Assembly (NCBI GenBank): GCA_965224065.1
Contig: CBDCYF010000005.1
Span: forward strand, 744,001 to 808,000
Source: JAOTZA01 sp965224065
Lineage (GTDB): Bacteria > Acidobacteriota > Thermoanaerobaculia > Multivoradales > JAHEKO01
Length of the DNA: 64,000 nt
Direction: 5' to 3'
In this document: piece by piece, positions 1 through 8,522 of the stretch
Layout of the letters: every line of letters begins with the position of its first letter
How positions within the stretch are numbered: position 1 is the stretch's first letter
The notes under the pieces: model-generated
The model's input: the letters and a program-made list of their open reading frames with translations, nothing else
The model's database searches: none
Told to the model about the DNA's origin: nothing
Position numbers and translations under genes: made by a program

Positions 1-637
1 CGCCGGTGACCATGTCGCGGGCGACGATGCCGCGGGCGCGCCCGTCCTCGACCACCAGATCGAGCATCTCGGTGCGGGGAAACATCTCCACCTTGCCGGC
101 CGCGATCTGCCGCGCCAGCGCCTGGTAGGCGCCCAGCAGAAGCTGCTGGCCGGTCTGGCCCCGTGCGTAGAACGTCCGCGAGACCTGGGCGCCGCCAAAC
201 GAGCGGTTGGCGAGCTGGCCGCCGTATTCGCGGGCAAACGGGACCCCCTGCGCGACACACTGATCGATGATGTTGACGCTGACCTCGGCCAGCCGGTAGA
301 CGTTGGCCTCCCGGGAGCGAAAGTCGCCGCCCTTGACCGTGTCGTAAAACAGCCGCCAGACGCTGTCGCCGTCGTTCTGGTAGTTCTTTGCCGCGTTGAT
401 GCCGCCCTGGGCGGCGATCGAGTGGGCTCGGCGCGGGCTGTCCTGATAGCAGAAGCACCGGACGTGGTACCCGAGCTCGGCAAGGCTCGCCGCGGCCGAG
501 CCGCCGGCCAGCCCCGACCCCACGACGATGACGTCGAAACGCCGCTTGTTGGCCGGGTTGACCAGTTGCAGATCAAAGCGGTGGCGCCGCCACTTGTCGC
601 GCAACGGCCCGGAGGGAATCTTGGCATCCAGTTGCAT
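1..637 (-). CDS. sdhA: Succinate dehydrogenase flavoprotein subunit (partial, 3' end outside window)
   Basis: This is the N-terminal 212 residues of the FAD-binding subunit of succinate dehydrogenase, which oxidises succinate to fumarate at the inner face of the membrane. The ATG at 637 lies 3 bases after the sdhC stop, so the two are co-transcribed. The dinucleotide-binding motif VVGSGLAGGSAA appears near residue 42, followed by HSIAAQGGINAAKNYQNDGD, the segment around the covalent-FAD histidine. The stretch around SVWRLFYDTVKGGDFRSR matches the type that pairs with a single b558 cytochrome subunit. The C-terminal two thirds and presumably sdhB lie beyond base 1. The family assignment is firm; direction of the reaction in vivo is not shown. 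Confidence 0.95.
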   Translation of the reverse strand, partial: MQLDAKIPSGPLRDKWRRHRFDLQLVNPANKRRFDVIVVGSGLAGGSAAASLAELGYHVRCFCYQDSPRRAHSIAAQGGINAAKNYQNDGDSVWRLFYDTVKGGDFRSREANVYRLAEVSVNIIDQCVAQGVPFAREYGGQLANRSFGGAQVSRTFYARGQTGQQLLLGAYQALARQIAAGKVEMFPRTEMLDLVVEDGRARGIVARDMVTG

Positions 638-640
638 GAG

Positions 641-1324
641 CTAGCTCACGATCCCGCTCAACACCGCGAGAGGAAATGACAGGTTGCCCGCGGTGACGAC
701 GAGGGCAAAAAGAAGCGCCAGACGCCGCCGCCACGAGTTAAACCGGGGGTGATTCCAGCCCAGCGACTGAAACAGGCTCCAGACTCCATGGTAGAGGTGC
801 AGACCCAACGCGAGCTGCGCCACCATATAGAGACCCGCGACCCACCAGACGCCAAAGCCGGCCACCAGGTTGTGGTACGGGTCACCGGCCACAAAATCGG
901 GGTGAGCCCAACTCCAACCAAAGGTGAAATGCGCCAGGTGATAGAGGATAAAAAGCGCCAGGATGACGCCCCCCCACCGCATGGTGCGCGAGGAATAGGT
1001 GGCGCTCTGCGTCGCCAGCGAGCGGTAGCGGTGCGGGCGTGCGGCGCGGCTCAGCCGGGTGAGCTGCCAGGCGGAGACGATGTGCAGCACGACCGCAGCC
1101 AGCAACCCCAGCCGCGCGATCCACAGGGCGCCGCCGTGCGGCAGGGCCGGGGTGCCCACCTCGCGCAGCCATTCGGCGTAGTGATTGAAGGCCTCGGGGC
1201 CCAGATAGACCTTGAGGTTGCCGACCATGTGGCCGAGGACAAACCCGGCGAGCGCCACGCCGGTCAGCGCCATGATCGCTTTCTTGCCGATCGCGGAACG
1301 AAAAAAACTCACCAGCCAGGACAA
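641..1324 (-). CDS. sdhC: Succinate dehydrogenase cytochrome b558 subunit
   Basis: This membrane anchor of complex II carries haem and passes electrons to quinone. The 227-residue protein has five hydrophobic segments (about 14-40, 66-90, 117-138, 155-180 and 200-222), the usual layout of the single-subunit b558 family. Candidate haem ligands are His32 (GHMVGN), His81 (LHIVSA), His129/His132 (YHLAHF) and the histidines of LGLHLYHGVW. The start is a TTG at 1324, supported by GAGAGG about 7 bases upstream; no better start is in frame. It is followed after 3 bases by sdhA. The family usually works with menaquinone, which fits the menaquinone gene at 19 kb. Confidence 0.93.
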   Translation of the reverse strand: MSWLVSFFRSAIGKKAIMALTGVALAGFVLGHMVGNLKVYLGPEAFNHYAEWLREVGTPALPHGGALWIARLGLLAAVVLHIVSAWQLTRLSRAARPHRYRSLATQSATYSSRTMRWGGVILALFILYHLAHFTFGWSWAHPDFVAGDPYHNLVAGFGVWWVAGLYMVAQLALGLHLYHGVWSLFQSLGWNHPRFNSWRRRLALLFALVVTAGNLSFPLAVLSGIVS

Positions 1325-1383
1325 ATCTCGACCTCTCCCGTCTTGCTCAACCCGTCAAACCTATCTCACCGCCGGTTCGGTCC

Positions 1384-2679
1384 TCAAGGCTTCAACGCAC
1401 CGCGCCGACGGCGGCCCCGGCGGCGGCGCGGCCGGCGCTTGGCCGGTCCCTTCTCACGTCTGGGACGCGCCCGGGCGACCTTCCGCCACAGACCCAGCTC
1501 GGCGCGCCCTTGGCCGGTGGCTTCGACGGTGGTCTCGAAGAGAAAAAGCGCGTCGTCGAAATAGGGCCGGTGGCTGAAACGCACCCGCTCGGCGGTCTTC
1601 CACCTCCTCCGCCGCATCTGGTGGAGGCCCAGGATCGTCTGCGCCACCTGCTCGGCCTTTTGGCGCGCGAGCACAAAGCGGCGAAAAAACGGATCGATCG
1701 CCGCTCCGATCTTATCGCGTGCCCCGCGGACCCCGAGCGGGTCGCTACCCGGTTTGGAGTCGTTTGCCAGGGCCAGAAGGACGGTCGGCAGCAACAGCGC
1801 CGAGAACAGACCGATCTCGGAGAGAGGGTTTTTCTGGCGCACTCGCCGGTCGAGCAGCTCGAGCGTCTTGGAGTAATCCCCCAGGTCTTCGGTGGCGGTC
1901 TCGAGCAGCGCCTTGGCCTCGGGCAGGACCACGTCGAGGAGTCCGAGCTCGAGCATCCACTGGATGGCGGTACCGGAATGTCCACAGCGCAATAGTTGCC
2001 CGATCTCCTCGGTCAGGCGGGCGGTCGAGGCCTTGACGATCTCCCCGGCCTGCCGCCGGATTCCTTCCTGGGTGTCCGCCTCGATGGTGAACCCGAGCCG
2101 GGCCGCCAGCTCGCACGCTCGCGTCATGCGGATCGGGTCCTCGCGGAAGCGCAGGTCGGGATCTCCGATCACCCGAATGATCCGTCGCTCGAGATCCTCG
2201 ATCCCGCCGACGTAGTCGATGACCGAATAGTCCCCGATGTTGTAAAAGAGAGCGTTGACGGTCAGGTCGCGGCGAAACGCGTCCTCCTCGGGGCTGCCAA
2301 AGACGTTGTCGTCGGTGATCAGCAGCTCATCGGTGCCCGATTGCTGAGCCTCGGGATCCGGGTTGCGGCGAAACGTCGAGACCTCGACGATGCCGCCGCG
2401 GAAGTACACATGGGCCAGCCGAAAGCGGCGCCCGATGATCCGGGAGTTGCGGAACAGCCGCCGGATCTCCTGCGGCCGAGCGCTGGTGGCTACGTCGTAG
2501 TCTTTGGGCCGGCGACCGAGCAGCACGTCCCGCACGCCGCCGCCGACCAGATAAGCCTTGTGTCCCGAACGGTGAAGACGATACAGGACCTTGACGGCGT
2601 TCTCGTCAAGCTTCTTCCGCGACAGGTTGTGTTCGGATCGGCTGAGAACACGAGGCCCCGTTGAGCTCGACGAACTCAC
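1384..2679 (-). CDS. pcnB: Poly(A) polymerase / CCA-adding-type nucleotidyltransferase
   Basis: This enzyme adds 3' poly(A) tails to RNA and so marks it for decay. The head domain shows LVGGGVRDVLLG followed by KDYDVATSA, the pol-beta-superfamily signature with the catalytic aspartates, then GRRFRLAHVYF, all close to the proteobacterial PcnB pattern. Length is 431 residues, near the usual 430-460. The C-terminus ends in a very basic Arg-rich tail (about the last 25 residues), typical of RNA-contacting tails. The start is a GTG at 2679, and no other ATG, GTG or TTG follows before the conserved domain. A -10-like TATAAT ends 8 bases upstream, so the message may be almost leaderless. A CCA-adding role cannot be excluded. 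Confidence 0.92.
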   Translation of the reverse strand: MSSSSSTGPRVLSRSEHNLSRKKLDENAVKVLYRLHRSGHKAYLVGGGVRDVLLGRRPKDYDVATSARPQEIRRLFRNSRIIGRRFRLAHVYFRGGIVEVSTFRRNPDPEAQQSGTDELLITDDNVFGSPEEDAFRRDLTVNALFYNIGDYSVIDYVGGIEDLERRIIRVIGDPDLRFREDPIRMTRACELAARLGFTIEADTQEGIRRQAGEIVKASTARLTEEIGQLLRCGHSGTAIQWMLELGLLDVVLPEAKALLETATEDLGDYSKTLELLDRRVRQKNPLSEIGLFSALLLPTVLLALANDSKPGSDPLGVRGARDKIGAAIDPFFRRFVLARQKAEQVAQTILGLHQMRRRRWKTAERVRFSHRPYFDDALFLFETTVEATGQGRAELGLWRKVARARPRREKGPAKRRPRRRRGRRRRGALKP

Positions 2680-2687
2680 GGGGCCTC
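2653..2687. other. Perfect 10-bp inverted repeat spanning the pcnB start codon
   Basis: The arms GAGGCCCCGT and ACGGGGCCTC are perfectly complementary and enclose 15 bases. The GTG start of pcnB lies at the end of the left arm as read on the minus strand, and a TATAAT directly abuts the repeat. It could be a 5' mRNA hairpin that limits pcnB translation, an operator, or a terminator for the gene upstream. No T-run follows it. Confidence 0.6.
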
Positions 2688-2693
2688 ATTATA
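2688..2693 (-). promoter_or_regulatory. -10 box of the pcnB promoter
   Basis: A perfect TATAAT reads on the minus strand 8 bases before the GTG of pcnB, which predicts a start of transcription within a few bases of the start codon. I see no convincing -35 box, so the call rests on the -10 hexamer and its position between two same-strand genes. Confidence 0.5.
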
Positions 2694-2728
2694 CGCACCG
2701 CCGATCTCGCCCGAATTCGGACGCCCGT

Positions 2729-3460
2729 CTAGGGACGTCGGCGCGAACGATAGTCGTCCCGTCGGGAGCCCCGCCGGCCCCGACGGTAGCTGTCGCTATC
2801 GCCATCGCCATCGCCATCACCGTCTCCACCCCGGTACCGCCGGTTCTGATGGCGCCGGTTCCGGTACCGGCGATCACTATCGCTATCGCTATCGCTATCG
2901 CTATCGCTGTCATCGTCATAGCTGTAGTGGCGGCGGCCCCGATACTGGTGACCACGATGGTCGTAGCGATACCGGTCGTCATGGCGGTAATGGCGTCCCC
3001 GGCGATGGTAGTGCCGATCGTTCCGGTAGTGACGGTGGCCATCGCGATATCGATAACCACGGTAGCCCGGGTAGCTGTAGTCCCAATAGATCCGGGGGTC
3101 GAAGCGGTGCCGGCTGAAGTGATAGCGGATCAGCGGGCACGACGCATGGTGATAGTCGAATCCTCGATCGCGATAGCACAAATCGTTGCAACGATGGCCA
3201 CGGTAGCGCGGCGACCGGGCGGTCCGATAGTAGTGGCCGTAAGCGTGGGCTCGATGGCGATGGCCACCGTCCCAGTAGTAGCCGGGATGGTAGAAGATCC
3301 CAAAGTCGAACCCACCGACCGAGAAGGTCCCGCCGACACTCCAGCCCCGAGAGGCCTCGGCGGGCTCCGCCCCCGCGCAGAAAACCGCCGTCAGGACCGC
3401 GGCGGGGATCCACATCCTTCTATGGGTAAGCTTCCGGGTGAACTCTCTGATGTGTTTCAT
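2729..3460 (-). CDS. Secreted His/Tyr/Arg-rich low-complexity protein
   Basis: I do not recognise a family. The 243-residue product starts at an ATG at 3460 preceded by GAGGAGGCGCT, a strong ribosome binding site that overrides the longer reading frame. An N-terminal signal peptide (basic start, then AAVLTAVFCAGAEPAEA) ends near residue 33. The mature part is very rich in His, Tyr, Arg, Gly and Asp, with a short Cys-containing section (RCNDLCYRDRGF, then HASC). The C-terminal third holds a seven-fold Asp-Ser run and a Gly-Asp run, each encoded by tandem hexanucleotides, then ends in Arg/Asp/Ser-rich sequence. Metal or mineral binding, or an envelope scaffold, is conceivable from composition but is inference only. 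Confidence 0.7.
   Translation of the reverse strand: MKHIREFTRKLTHRRMWIPAAVLTAVFCAGAEPAEASRGWSVGGTFSVGGFDFGIFYHPGYYWDGGHRHRAHAYGHYYRTARSPRYRGHRCNDLCYRDRGFDYHHASCPLIRYHFSRHRFDPRIYWDYSYPGYRGYRYRDGHRHYRNDRHYHRRGRHYRHDDRYRYDHRGHQYRGRRHYSYDDDSDSDSDSDSDSDRRYRNRRHQNRRYRGGDGDGDGDGDSDSYRRGRRGSRRDDYRSRRRP
2794..2823. repeat. Hexanucleotide tandem repeat (CGCCAT units)
   Basis: Three perfect CGCCAT units (2800-2817) with degenerate flanking units encode the Gly-Asp run of the low-complexity secreted protein on the minus strand. Gain or loss of a unit would keep the frame. Confidence 0.75.
2875..2916. repeat. Hexanucleotide tandem repeat (CGCTAT units)
   Basis: Four perfect CGCTAT units (2881-2904) with degenerate units on both sides encode the Asp-Ser run of the low-complexity secreted protein. 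Like the nearby CGCCAT tract, it can change length by six bases without a frameshift. Confidence 0.8.
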
Positions 3461-3617
3461 AGCGCCTCCTCGGGATTCGGGGTGTCGCAGGATCGGTGCC
3501 AGCGGAAAAAACTCAACCCGCACCGCGCTGAAAGCCACAAAAGTCCACTCAAACGACCCCGAGCGTCCGCCGGTGGGGACGCTCGACGCCTTGCGATAGA
3601 ATGAGCCCAGAAAGCCC

Positions 3618-5342
3618 ATGCACAGTCGTCTCTGTCGCGCCGCAGTGGTGCTTCCGCTGCTCGCACTCCTGCCCGTGCCACCGGGAGAGGCCGCCGAGCC
3701 GGTGGCTTTGCGGATCATGGCCGCCAATATCTCGAGTGGCCGGTTTCAGTCCTATCCGGAGCCCGGACCGGGCACCCGGATCTTTCGCGCGCTGCGACCG
3801 GACATCGTCCTGATCCAGGAGTTCAACGTCAACGCGACCCGCAATGGGCCCAACGACTTCGATGCGGTCGATCGCTGGGTGTCGGCGGTCTTTGGTCCCG
3901 ACTACCATTGGGTGCGCGAGCCGGGCAACGACTCCATTCCCAACGGGGTCATCAGCCGGTGGCCGATCCTCGAGTCTGGCGAGTGGCGCGACGAGAAGGC
4001 CTCCAACCGCGATTTTGCCTTTGCGCGGATCGACCTGCCGGGAGATACCGACCTCTGGGCGGTCAGCCTGCACCTGCTCACCCGGCGGGCCTCGGTGCGC
4101 GGCCGCGAAGCCCGGGCCCTGGTCGAGGCCATCAAAAGGCACCCCGTGCCGGACGAGGACTATCTGGTCATCGGTGGAGACTTCAACACCAACCACCGTC
4201 GCGAGCCGGCGGTGACGACCCTGGGTGAGCTGGTGGACATCCTGGGTCCGTTTCCCCACGACGGGGCGGACCCCCCGGACGGGGACACCAACAGCCGTAG
4301 ACGGAAGCCCTATGACTGGGTGCTGGCCGACGCCGAGCTCGAGGCGCTCGCCGTGTCCACCGAGATCGACGATTTCCTCTTTCCCCTCGGTCTGGTCTTT
4401 GACTCGCGGCTCTTCACCCGCGACGAGTTGGCGGAGAGCTTCCCGCCGGTGCTGCCCGGTGACAGCGGGGCGCCCCAGATGCAGCACATGGCGGTGGTGC
4501 GGGACTTTCTCCTGCGTTTGGCTGAACCGACCGATCTGCCGGACCTCGAGATCGAGCCGTCCTCGATCGACTTCGGTCTGGTGGCCGCGCGAAACGGCCC
4601 CCTGGATGTCGTCCTGGACGGAACCCACGCGAGTGAATTTCGTCTGCTCGCTCCCGACCTCGCGACGGCCCCGGACCCCGGCGCACCGCTCGACGACGGC
4701 TCGAAGCTCGAGTTCTCGTGGACCCCTTCGGCCAACGACGGCGAGCCGAGGCGCGTCACCGCCACCCTCATCACCGATGGAGAGCCGGGCGCGGTGGAGA
4801 TCGTGCTCTTCGGCAGGGTCCAGGGCCCTGGAACGGCCGCTCCGCTCGAGATCGCGGGTTTCCGCGTCGAGCAAACCGGGGGCGAGGCCGCGATCGCCTT
4901 CCCCGCCGGTACCGCGCTCGAACCGGGCGCGATCGTAGTCGTCGGGCGTCAGGCCACGCGATCCGAGTTCGAGGCCTTTTGGGGACAGCTCCCCAGCCGG
5001 GTCCTGTACGTCAACGGCTCAGAGCTCTCAGGGCCGCCGGGGTTCCCAATCGTCAACGGGGGCGAGCGTTTCCGCTTGGTGGATCCCGCGGGGGTCGCGG
5101 TCGATCCGCTTGGCACGCGCGTGCCATCCGACGGCCGGACCCGTGGCGTCGCTCGGCAACGCCGGTCCACGGATTCGACCGACTTCTCGGTGGTCCAGGA
5201 CCCGCTGCGCGATGCCACCCCGGGCCGGTTTCTGGGTACCCGAGCCGGGACCGGACGGCTCGTTTTGACGGAGGTCTCGGACGCGCTCGGGCCCGGCAGT
5301 TTTCGGTTCGAGTTCGTGGAGCTGCTCTTCGACGCCCGCTGA
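3618..5342 (+). CDS. Secreted endonuclease/exonuclease/phosphatase-family protein
   Basis: A 574-residue exported protein. A signal peptide covers about residues 1-25 (hydrophobic AAVVLPLLALLPVP, cleavage near GEAA). Residues 30-305 form an endonuclease/exonuclease/phosphatase fold: MAANISSG, DIVLIQEFN with the metal-binding Glu, LHLL, VIGGDFNTNH, YDWVLAD and QMQHMAVVRDF with the catalytic His. Substrates in this superfamily range from DNA to phospholipids and phosphoesters, so none is assigned. Residues 310-400 look like an Ig-like beta-sandwich. Residues 410-574 resemble lamin-tail-like domains, and the last 25 residues (LVLTEVSD to VELLFDAR) look like the start of another such domain that stops early. 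A -10-like TAGAAT at 3597 lies 15 bases before the ATG; no clear ribosome binding site is seen. Confidence 0.8.
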   Translation: MHSRLCRAAVVLPLLALLPVPPGEAAEPVALRIMAANISSGRFQSYPEPGPGTRIFRALRPDIVLIQEFNVNATRNGPNDFDAVDRWVSAVFGPDYHWVREPGNDSIPNGVISRWPILESGEWRDEKASNRDFAFARIDLPGDTDLWAVSLHLLTRRASVRGREARALVEAIKRHPVPDEDYLVIGGDFNTNHRREPAVTTLGELVDILGPFPHDGADPPDGDTNSRRRKPYDWVLADAELEALAVSTEIDDFLFPLGLVFDSRLFTRDELAESFPPVLPGDSGAPQMQHMAVVRDFLLRLAEPTDLPDLEIEPSSIDFGLVAARNGPLDVVLDGTHASEFRLLAPDLATAPDPGAPLDDGSKLEFSWTPSANDGEPRRVTATLITDGEPGAVEIVLFGRVQGPGTAAPLEIAGFRVEQTGGEAAIAFPAGTALEPGAIVVVGRQATRSEFEAFWGQLPSRVLYVNGSELSGPPGFPIVNGGERFRLVDPAGVAVDPLGTRVPSDGRTRGVARQRRSTDSTDFSVVQDPLRDATPGRFLGTRAGTGRLVLTEVSDALGPGSFRFEFVELLFDAR

Positions 5343-5439
5343 ACGGTCCACCGAGAAGGGCATGGTAACCTGGTTACACATCTCGGATAGATAGTGGACG
5401 CCCGGCGGATGGCCGCTGAGGGGAGAGCAGACGGGAGGC

Positions 5440-8400
5440 ATGATGGATCGCATCAACGTAGAGCTCGGACGTTTCCCCTTTCCGCTCATCGAAGGCCCGG
5501 ACGAGTCCCGCTATCTCACCTGGGTCCGGAATCACTCCAACTACCTGGCCGAGCGGGGTTTTCTGGACTACATGCGCATCGTCGCCATTCTGGTGCGCGG
5601 GATCCTGGTCAACCTGCTAACCATTCTGCCGCTGCTCCTCATCCTGTCGCTGCTCCTCGGACTGTTTTACAACCAGATGCTCGACAATTGGAAAGCTCAG
5701 CTCGAAGCGGGACGCCATCAAAGTGAAGAGACGGCTCAGATCGCACCCGGGCCGGAGCAAGCACCCGAGGCCGCCGGGGGCGAGCGCCCCGACTGGGTCC
5801 ACCTGACCCGCGGGCTCGTTCCCACCAACACCTCCGAGACCCAGGCCCAGCAGTACCATCTCAACCCGCCGATCCGCCCGGTGCTGGAGAAACCAACGGT
5901 CTGGCGGCGGATCGGCAGTTGGGTGTGGGCCGCCCAGGACCGGCTGGGGACCAAGGGCCCCTACTACCTGACACCCTGGGTCGCGGCCCTGGCTCTTTTC
6001 TACTACTTGCTGTTTCCGATCGTCACCCGGCTCTTCAAGGTCGCCAGCCACAAAAAGAGCCTGGAGACCGGCAGTGGGAGCTCGGTGCGCTTGCGCGATT
6101 CCTACGAGCGCAGTTTTGGAGGCCTGCTGATCGCCGTTCTGGGGATGGCCGTCCTGGAAACGATACCCCTGCTGCTCCACCTGTTCCACGCCGCGCGAGA
6201 GGATCCCTGGAGAGGAGTGGTGGCTTCGATCGCCGGAGGCTCCTCGGTGGTCGCGCTATCGAGCGCCGGTAAGCTCCTGTCGATTTTTGGCGACAAGGCC
6301 AGCTTGATCAAGCGCAAGCTGGTGATGGCCCTCATCGGGCTGGTCGGACTGCTCCTGCCGCTCCTGATCGTCCTCTATGCCAGCGAGTTCATCGTGTACA
6401 AGGGCGACGGGTTCGAGGTGCCCTGGGCCAAGCTTCATATCGTGCCGGCGCTTCTCGCTCTGGGAGTCCTGGTCGCTTTTTTCCTCGGCTTGAAGAAGGG
6501 ACCGTCCAAGACGCTCTTCAAGCTACTGACTCTGCTGGCGATCCCGCTGGCGCTCGTCGCGGTTCTGCATTTTCTCCGAGTCGGCGATCATGGCATCGGA
6601 CCGGCCTGGCTGTTTCTGATCGCCATCGCGATCGAAGTCTGGGTCTTCAGTTGGCTGTCCGTCGACATCAACCAGACTTCGGTCCACGGCCTGTACCGCG
6701 ACCGGCTGGCATCGGCCTATCTGGTGGGCCGAAACACCCACGGTGACGTCGACATCGAGGAAGACATCGACCTCCAGGACATCTGCCTCTACGAGGCCTT
6801 CTCCACCGCGCCCTACCACCTGATCAACGTCGCCCACAATCTCCAGCACAGCAAGGACATCTCGATCCGTGAACGCGACAGCGACTTCTTTGTCTTCAGC
6901 AAGCGGTTTACCGGCGGCGCACGAACGGGCTATTGCCTGAGCGAGAACCTCGAGAAGGTCTTCCCGCAGATGGATCTGGCGACGGCGATGGCGATCTCGG
7001 CGGCCGCGGCGGCGCCCAACATGGGCAAGGGCACCTCCCGCGCCATGGTGGCCCTGCTGACCCTGCTCAACGTGCGTCTAGGCTACTGGATCCCCAACCC
7101 GGGTCGGCTGGAAGCCGCCCAGGCCAAACGTACCCTGGGACTCTCGGGCGAAAGGCGAGACGAAGCGCTCCGGGCCTGGTCACTGACCGCGCTGGGTAGT
7201 GAAAAGCCCGCCCCGGAGATCGCCGAACGGCTCCAAAAGATCGTCGATGCTCAGAAGCAGAAGGTCAGAGCGCGTTTGCGCAACAAGAACCTCGGCCTGT
7301 CCTTCCCGGAAGTCTTCAGCCGAGAGCTCCTCGACATCCGGCGACGCTGGGAAAACACCTACGAAGACATCTCGGTGCGGCGGCCGCATCCGTCGCCCGG
7401 TCCCACACCAGACCATGGACTCGTCGGTCTCGGTCTCTCGGGGGGCGGGATCCGCTCGGCCACCCTCAACCTGGGGATCCTCCAGGCACTCGATCGAGCC
7501 GGGGTCTTCGATCACGTCGACTACCTGTCGACGGTCTCCGGTGGCGGCTATCTGGGATCGAGTATCAGCACCCTGATGCGAACACGCGAGCGGCTGCACA
7601 GCGAGGTCACCGGCCGCGCCGAGACCACGGTGGACGAGGACTTTCGGCAGATCCATGTCGAGTCGAACTCGGGCCAGAAGCATCACACCTACCGCTTTCA
7701 CCCCGACGCCGAGATCACCGACGCGGTAGAGAGCGGCGAGGTCGCTCTGGGAACGCCGCTCATCCGTCCCCGGCTGGAGCGCGGCGGGCTGTGGGACCGT
7801 TTTCTGTGGCGCGTCCAACCCCGTAAATTCATCGCCGAAATGTTTAGCCTGCTCGACGAAAAAGCCAAATGGGTCAACCTCTCGGACGGCGGCCACATTG
7901 AGAATCTGGCGACGATCGAGCTGCTGCGGCGTCGGTGCCGGTTCATCATCACGGGCGACGGCGAGGCCGATCCCAGGCTCTACTTTGGGAGTCTGGCCAC
8001 CTTGATCCGGTACGCACGGATCGATCTCGGGATCCAGATCGACATCGACCCTGCGGCTATTCGGCTGCGCGACCCGGTCAACGACCGGCGCAGCCGCGAC
8101 CACTTCGCTCTCGGCACGATCCGCTATCCCAAAACCGGCAAGGGGGGTGGTTACGAGCCCACGACCGGATATCTGCTGTATCTCAAGTCATCCTTCTCCG
8201 GGGACGAGGAGGAGATCATCCAGCAGTACCGTGCCGACAACCCGGAGTTCCCCCACGAATCCACCGCCGACCAGTTTTTTGACGAGGGGCAGTTCGAGGC
8301 CTATCGCGCTCTCGGACAACACATCGGTGAGCGGGCGCTCGAGTACGCGCCCGGCGGTAAGAAGGGCGCCGAGTTCTCGGACTGGAACAACTGGTACGTC

Positions 8401-8499
8401 CAGGGCAAGGGGGTCGCGGACTACTTCGAGCGCTGGTTTGCGGACCTCGGCGGCAACAAACCGGAGGAAACCGTAGCCGGGGACGCTGCGACCGCCTAG
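5440..8499 (+). CDS. Large membrane protein with C-terminal patatin-like phospholipase domain
   Basis: A 1019-residue protein in two parts. The N-terminal half carries about seven membrane segments (near 45-75, 180-205, 225-250, 262-282, 290-315, 335-355 and 363-410). The C-terminal part (from about 665) is a patatin-like acyl hydrolase: GLGLSGGGIRSA forms the oxyanion loop, STVSGGGYLGSS holds the likely nucleophile Ser700, and LSDGGHIENL gives the partner Asp816. Patatins hydrolyse acyl esters of membrane lipids with a Ser-Asp dyad. The elbow reads T-V-S-G-G, not the textbook G-x-S-x-G. Two adjacent ATGs (5440, 5443) follow GGGAGG; the first is used here. The membrane half suggests action on the cell's own lipids, which is inference. 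Confidence 0.85.
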   Translation: MMDRINVELGRFPFPLIEGPDESRYLTWVRNHSNYLAERGFLDYMRIVAILVRGILVNLLTILPLLLILSLLLGLFYNQMLDNWKAQLEAGRHQSEETAQIAPGPEQAPEAAGGERPDWVHLTRGLVPTNTSETQAQQYHLNPPIRPVLEKPTVWRRIGSWVWAAQDRLGTKGPYYLTPWVAALALFYYLLFPIVTRLFKVASHKKSLETGSGSSVRLRDSYERSFGGLLIAVLGMAVLETIPLLLHLFHAAREDPWRGVVASIAGGSSVVALSSAGKLLSIFGDKASLIKRKLVMALIGLVGLLLPLLIVLYASEFIVYKGDGFEVPWAKLHIVPALLALGVLVAFFLGLKKGPSKTLFKLLTLLAIPLALVAVLHFLRVGDHGIGPAWLFLIAIAIEVWVFSWLSVDINQTSVHGLYRDRLASAYLVGRNTHGDVDIEEDIDLQDICLYEAFSTAPYHLINVAHNLQHSKDISIRERDSDFFVFSKRFTGGARTGYCLSENLEKVFPQMDLATAMAISAAAAAPNMGKGTSRAMVALLTLLNVRLGYWIPNPGRLEAAQAKRTLGLSGERRDEALRAWSLTALGSEKPAPEIAERLQKIVDAQKQKVRARLRNKNLGLSFPEVFSRELLDIRRRWENTYEDISVRRPHPSPGPTPDHGLVGLGLSGGGIRSATLNLGILQALDRAGVFDHVDYLSTVSGGGYLGSSISTLMRTRERLHSEVTGRAETTVDEDFRQIHVESNSGQKHHTYRFHPDAEITDAVESGEVALGTPLIRPRLERGGLWDRFLWRVQPRKFIAEMFSLLDEKAKWVNLSDGGHIENLATIELLRRRCRFIITGDGEADPRLYFGSLATLIRYARIDLGIQIDIDPAAIRLRDPVNDRRSRDHFALGTIRYPKTGKGGGYEPTTGYLLYLKSSFSGDEEEIIQQYRADNPEFPHESTADQFFDEGQFEAYRALGQHIGERALEYAPGGKKGAEFSDWNNWYVQGKGVADYFERWFADLGGNKPEETVAGDAATA

Positions 8500-8522
8500 C
8501 GCCCTTCTCTACCGCGTCTGAC

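Noticed and set aside
2794..2916. Tandem repeats considered as a CRISPR array
   Set aside because: Units are six bases with no spacers and lie within a coding frame.
2591..3604. Plus-strand frame with long Ala-Ile runs
   Set aside because: The runs are the hexanucleotide repeats of the minus-strand secreted protein read in another frame; no ribosome binding site or family similarity.
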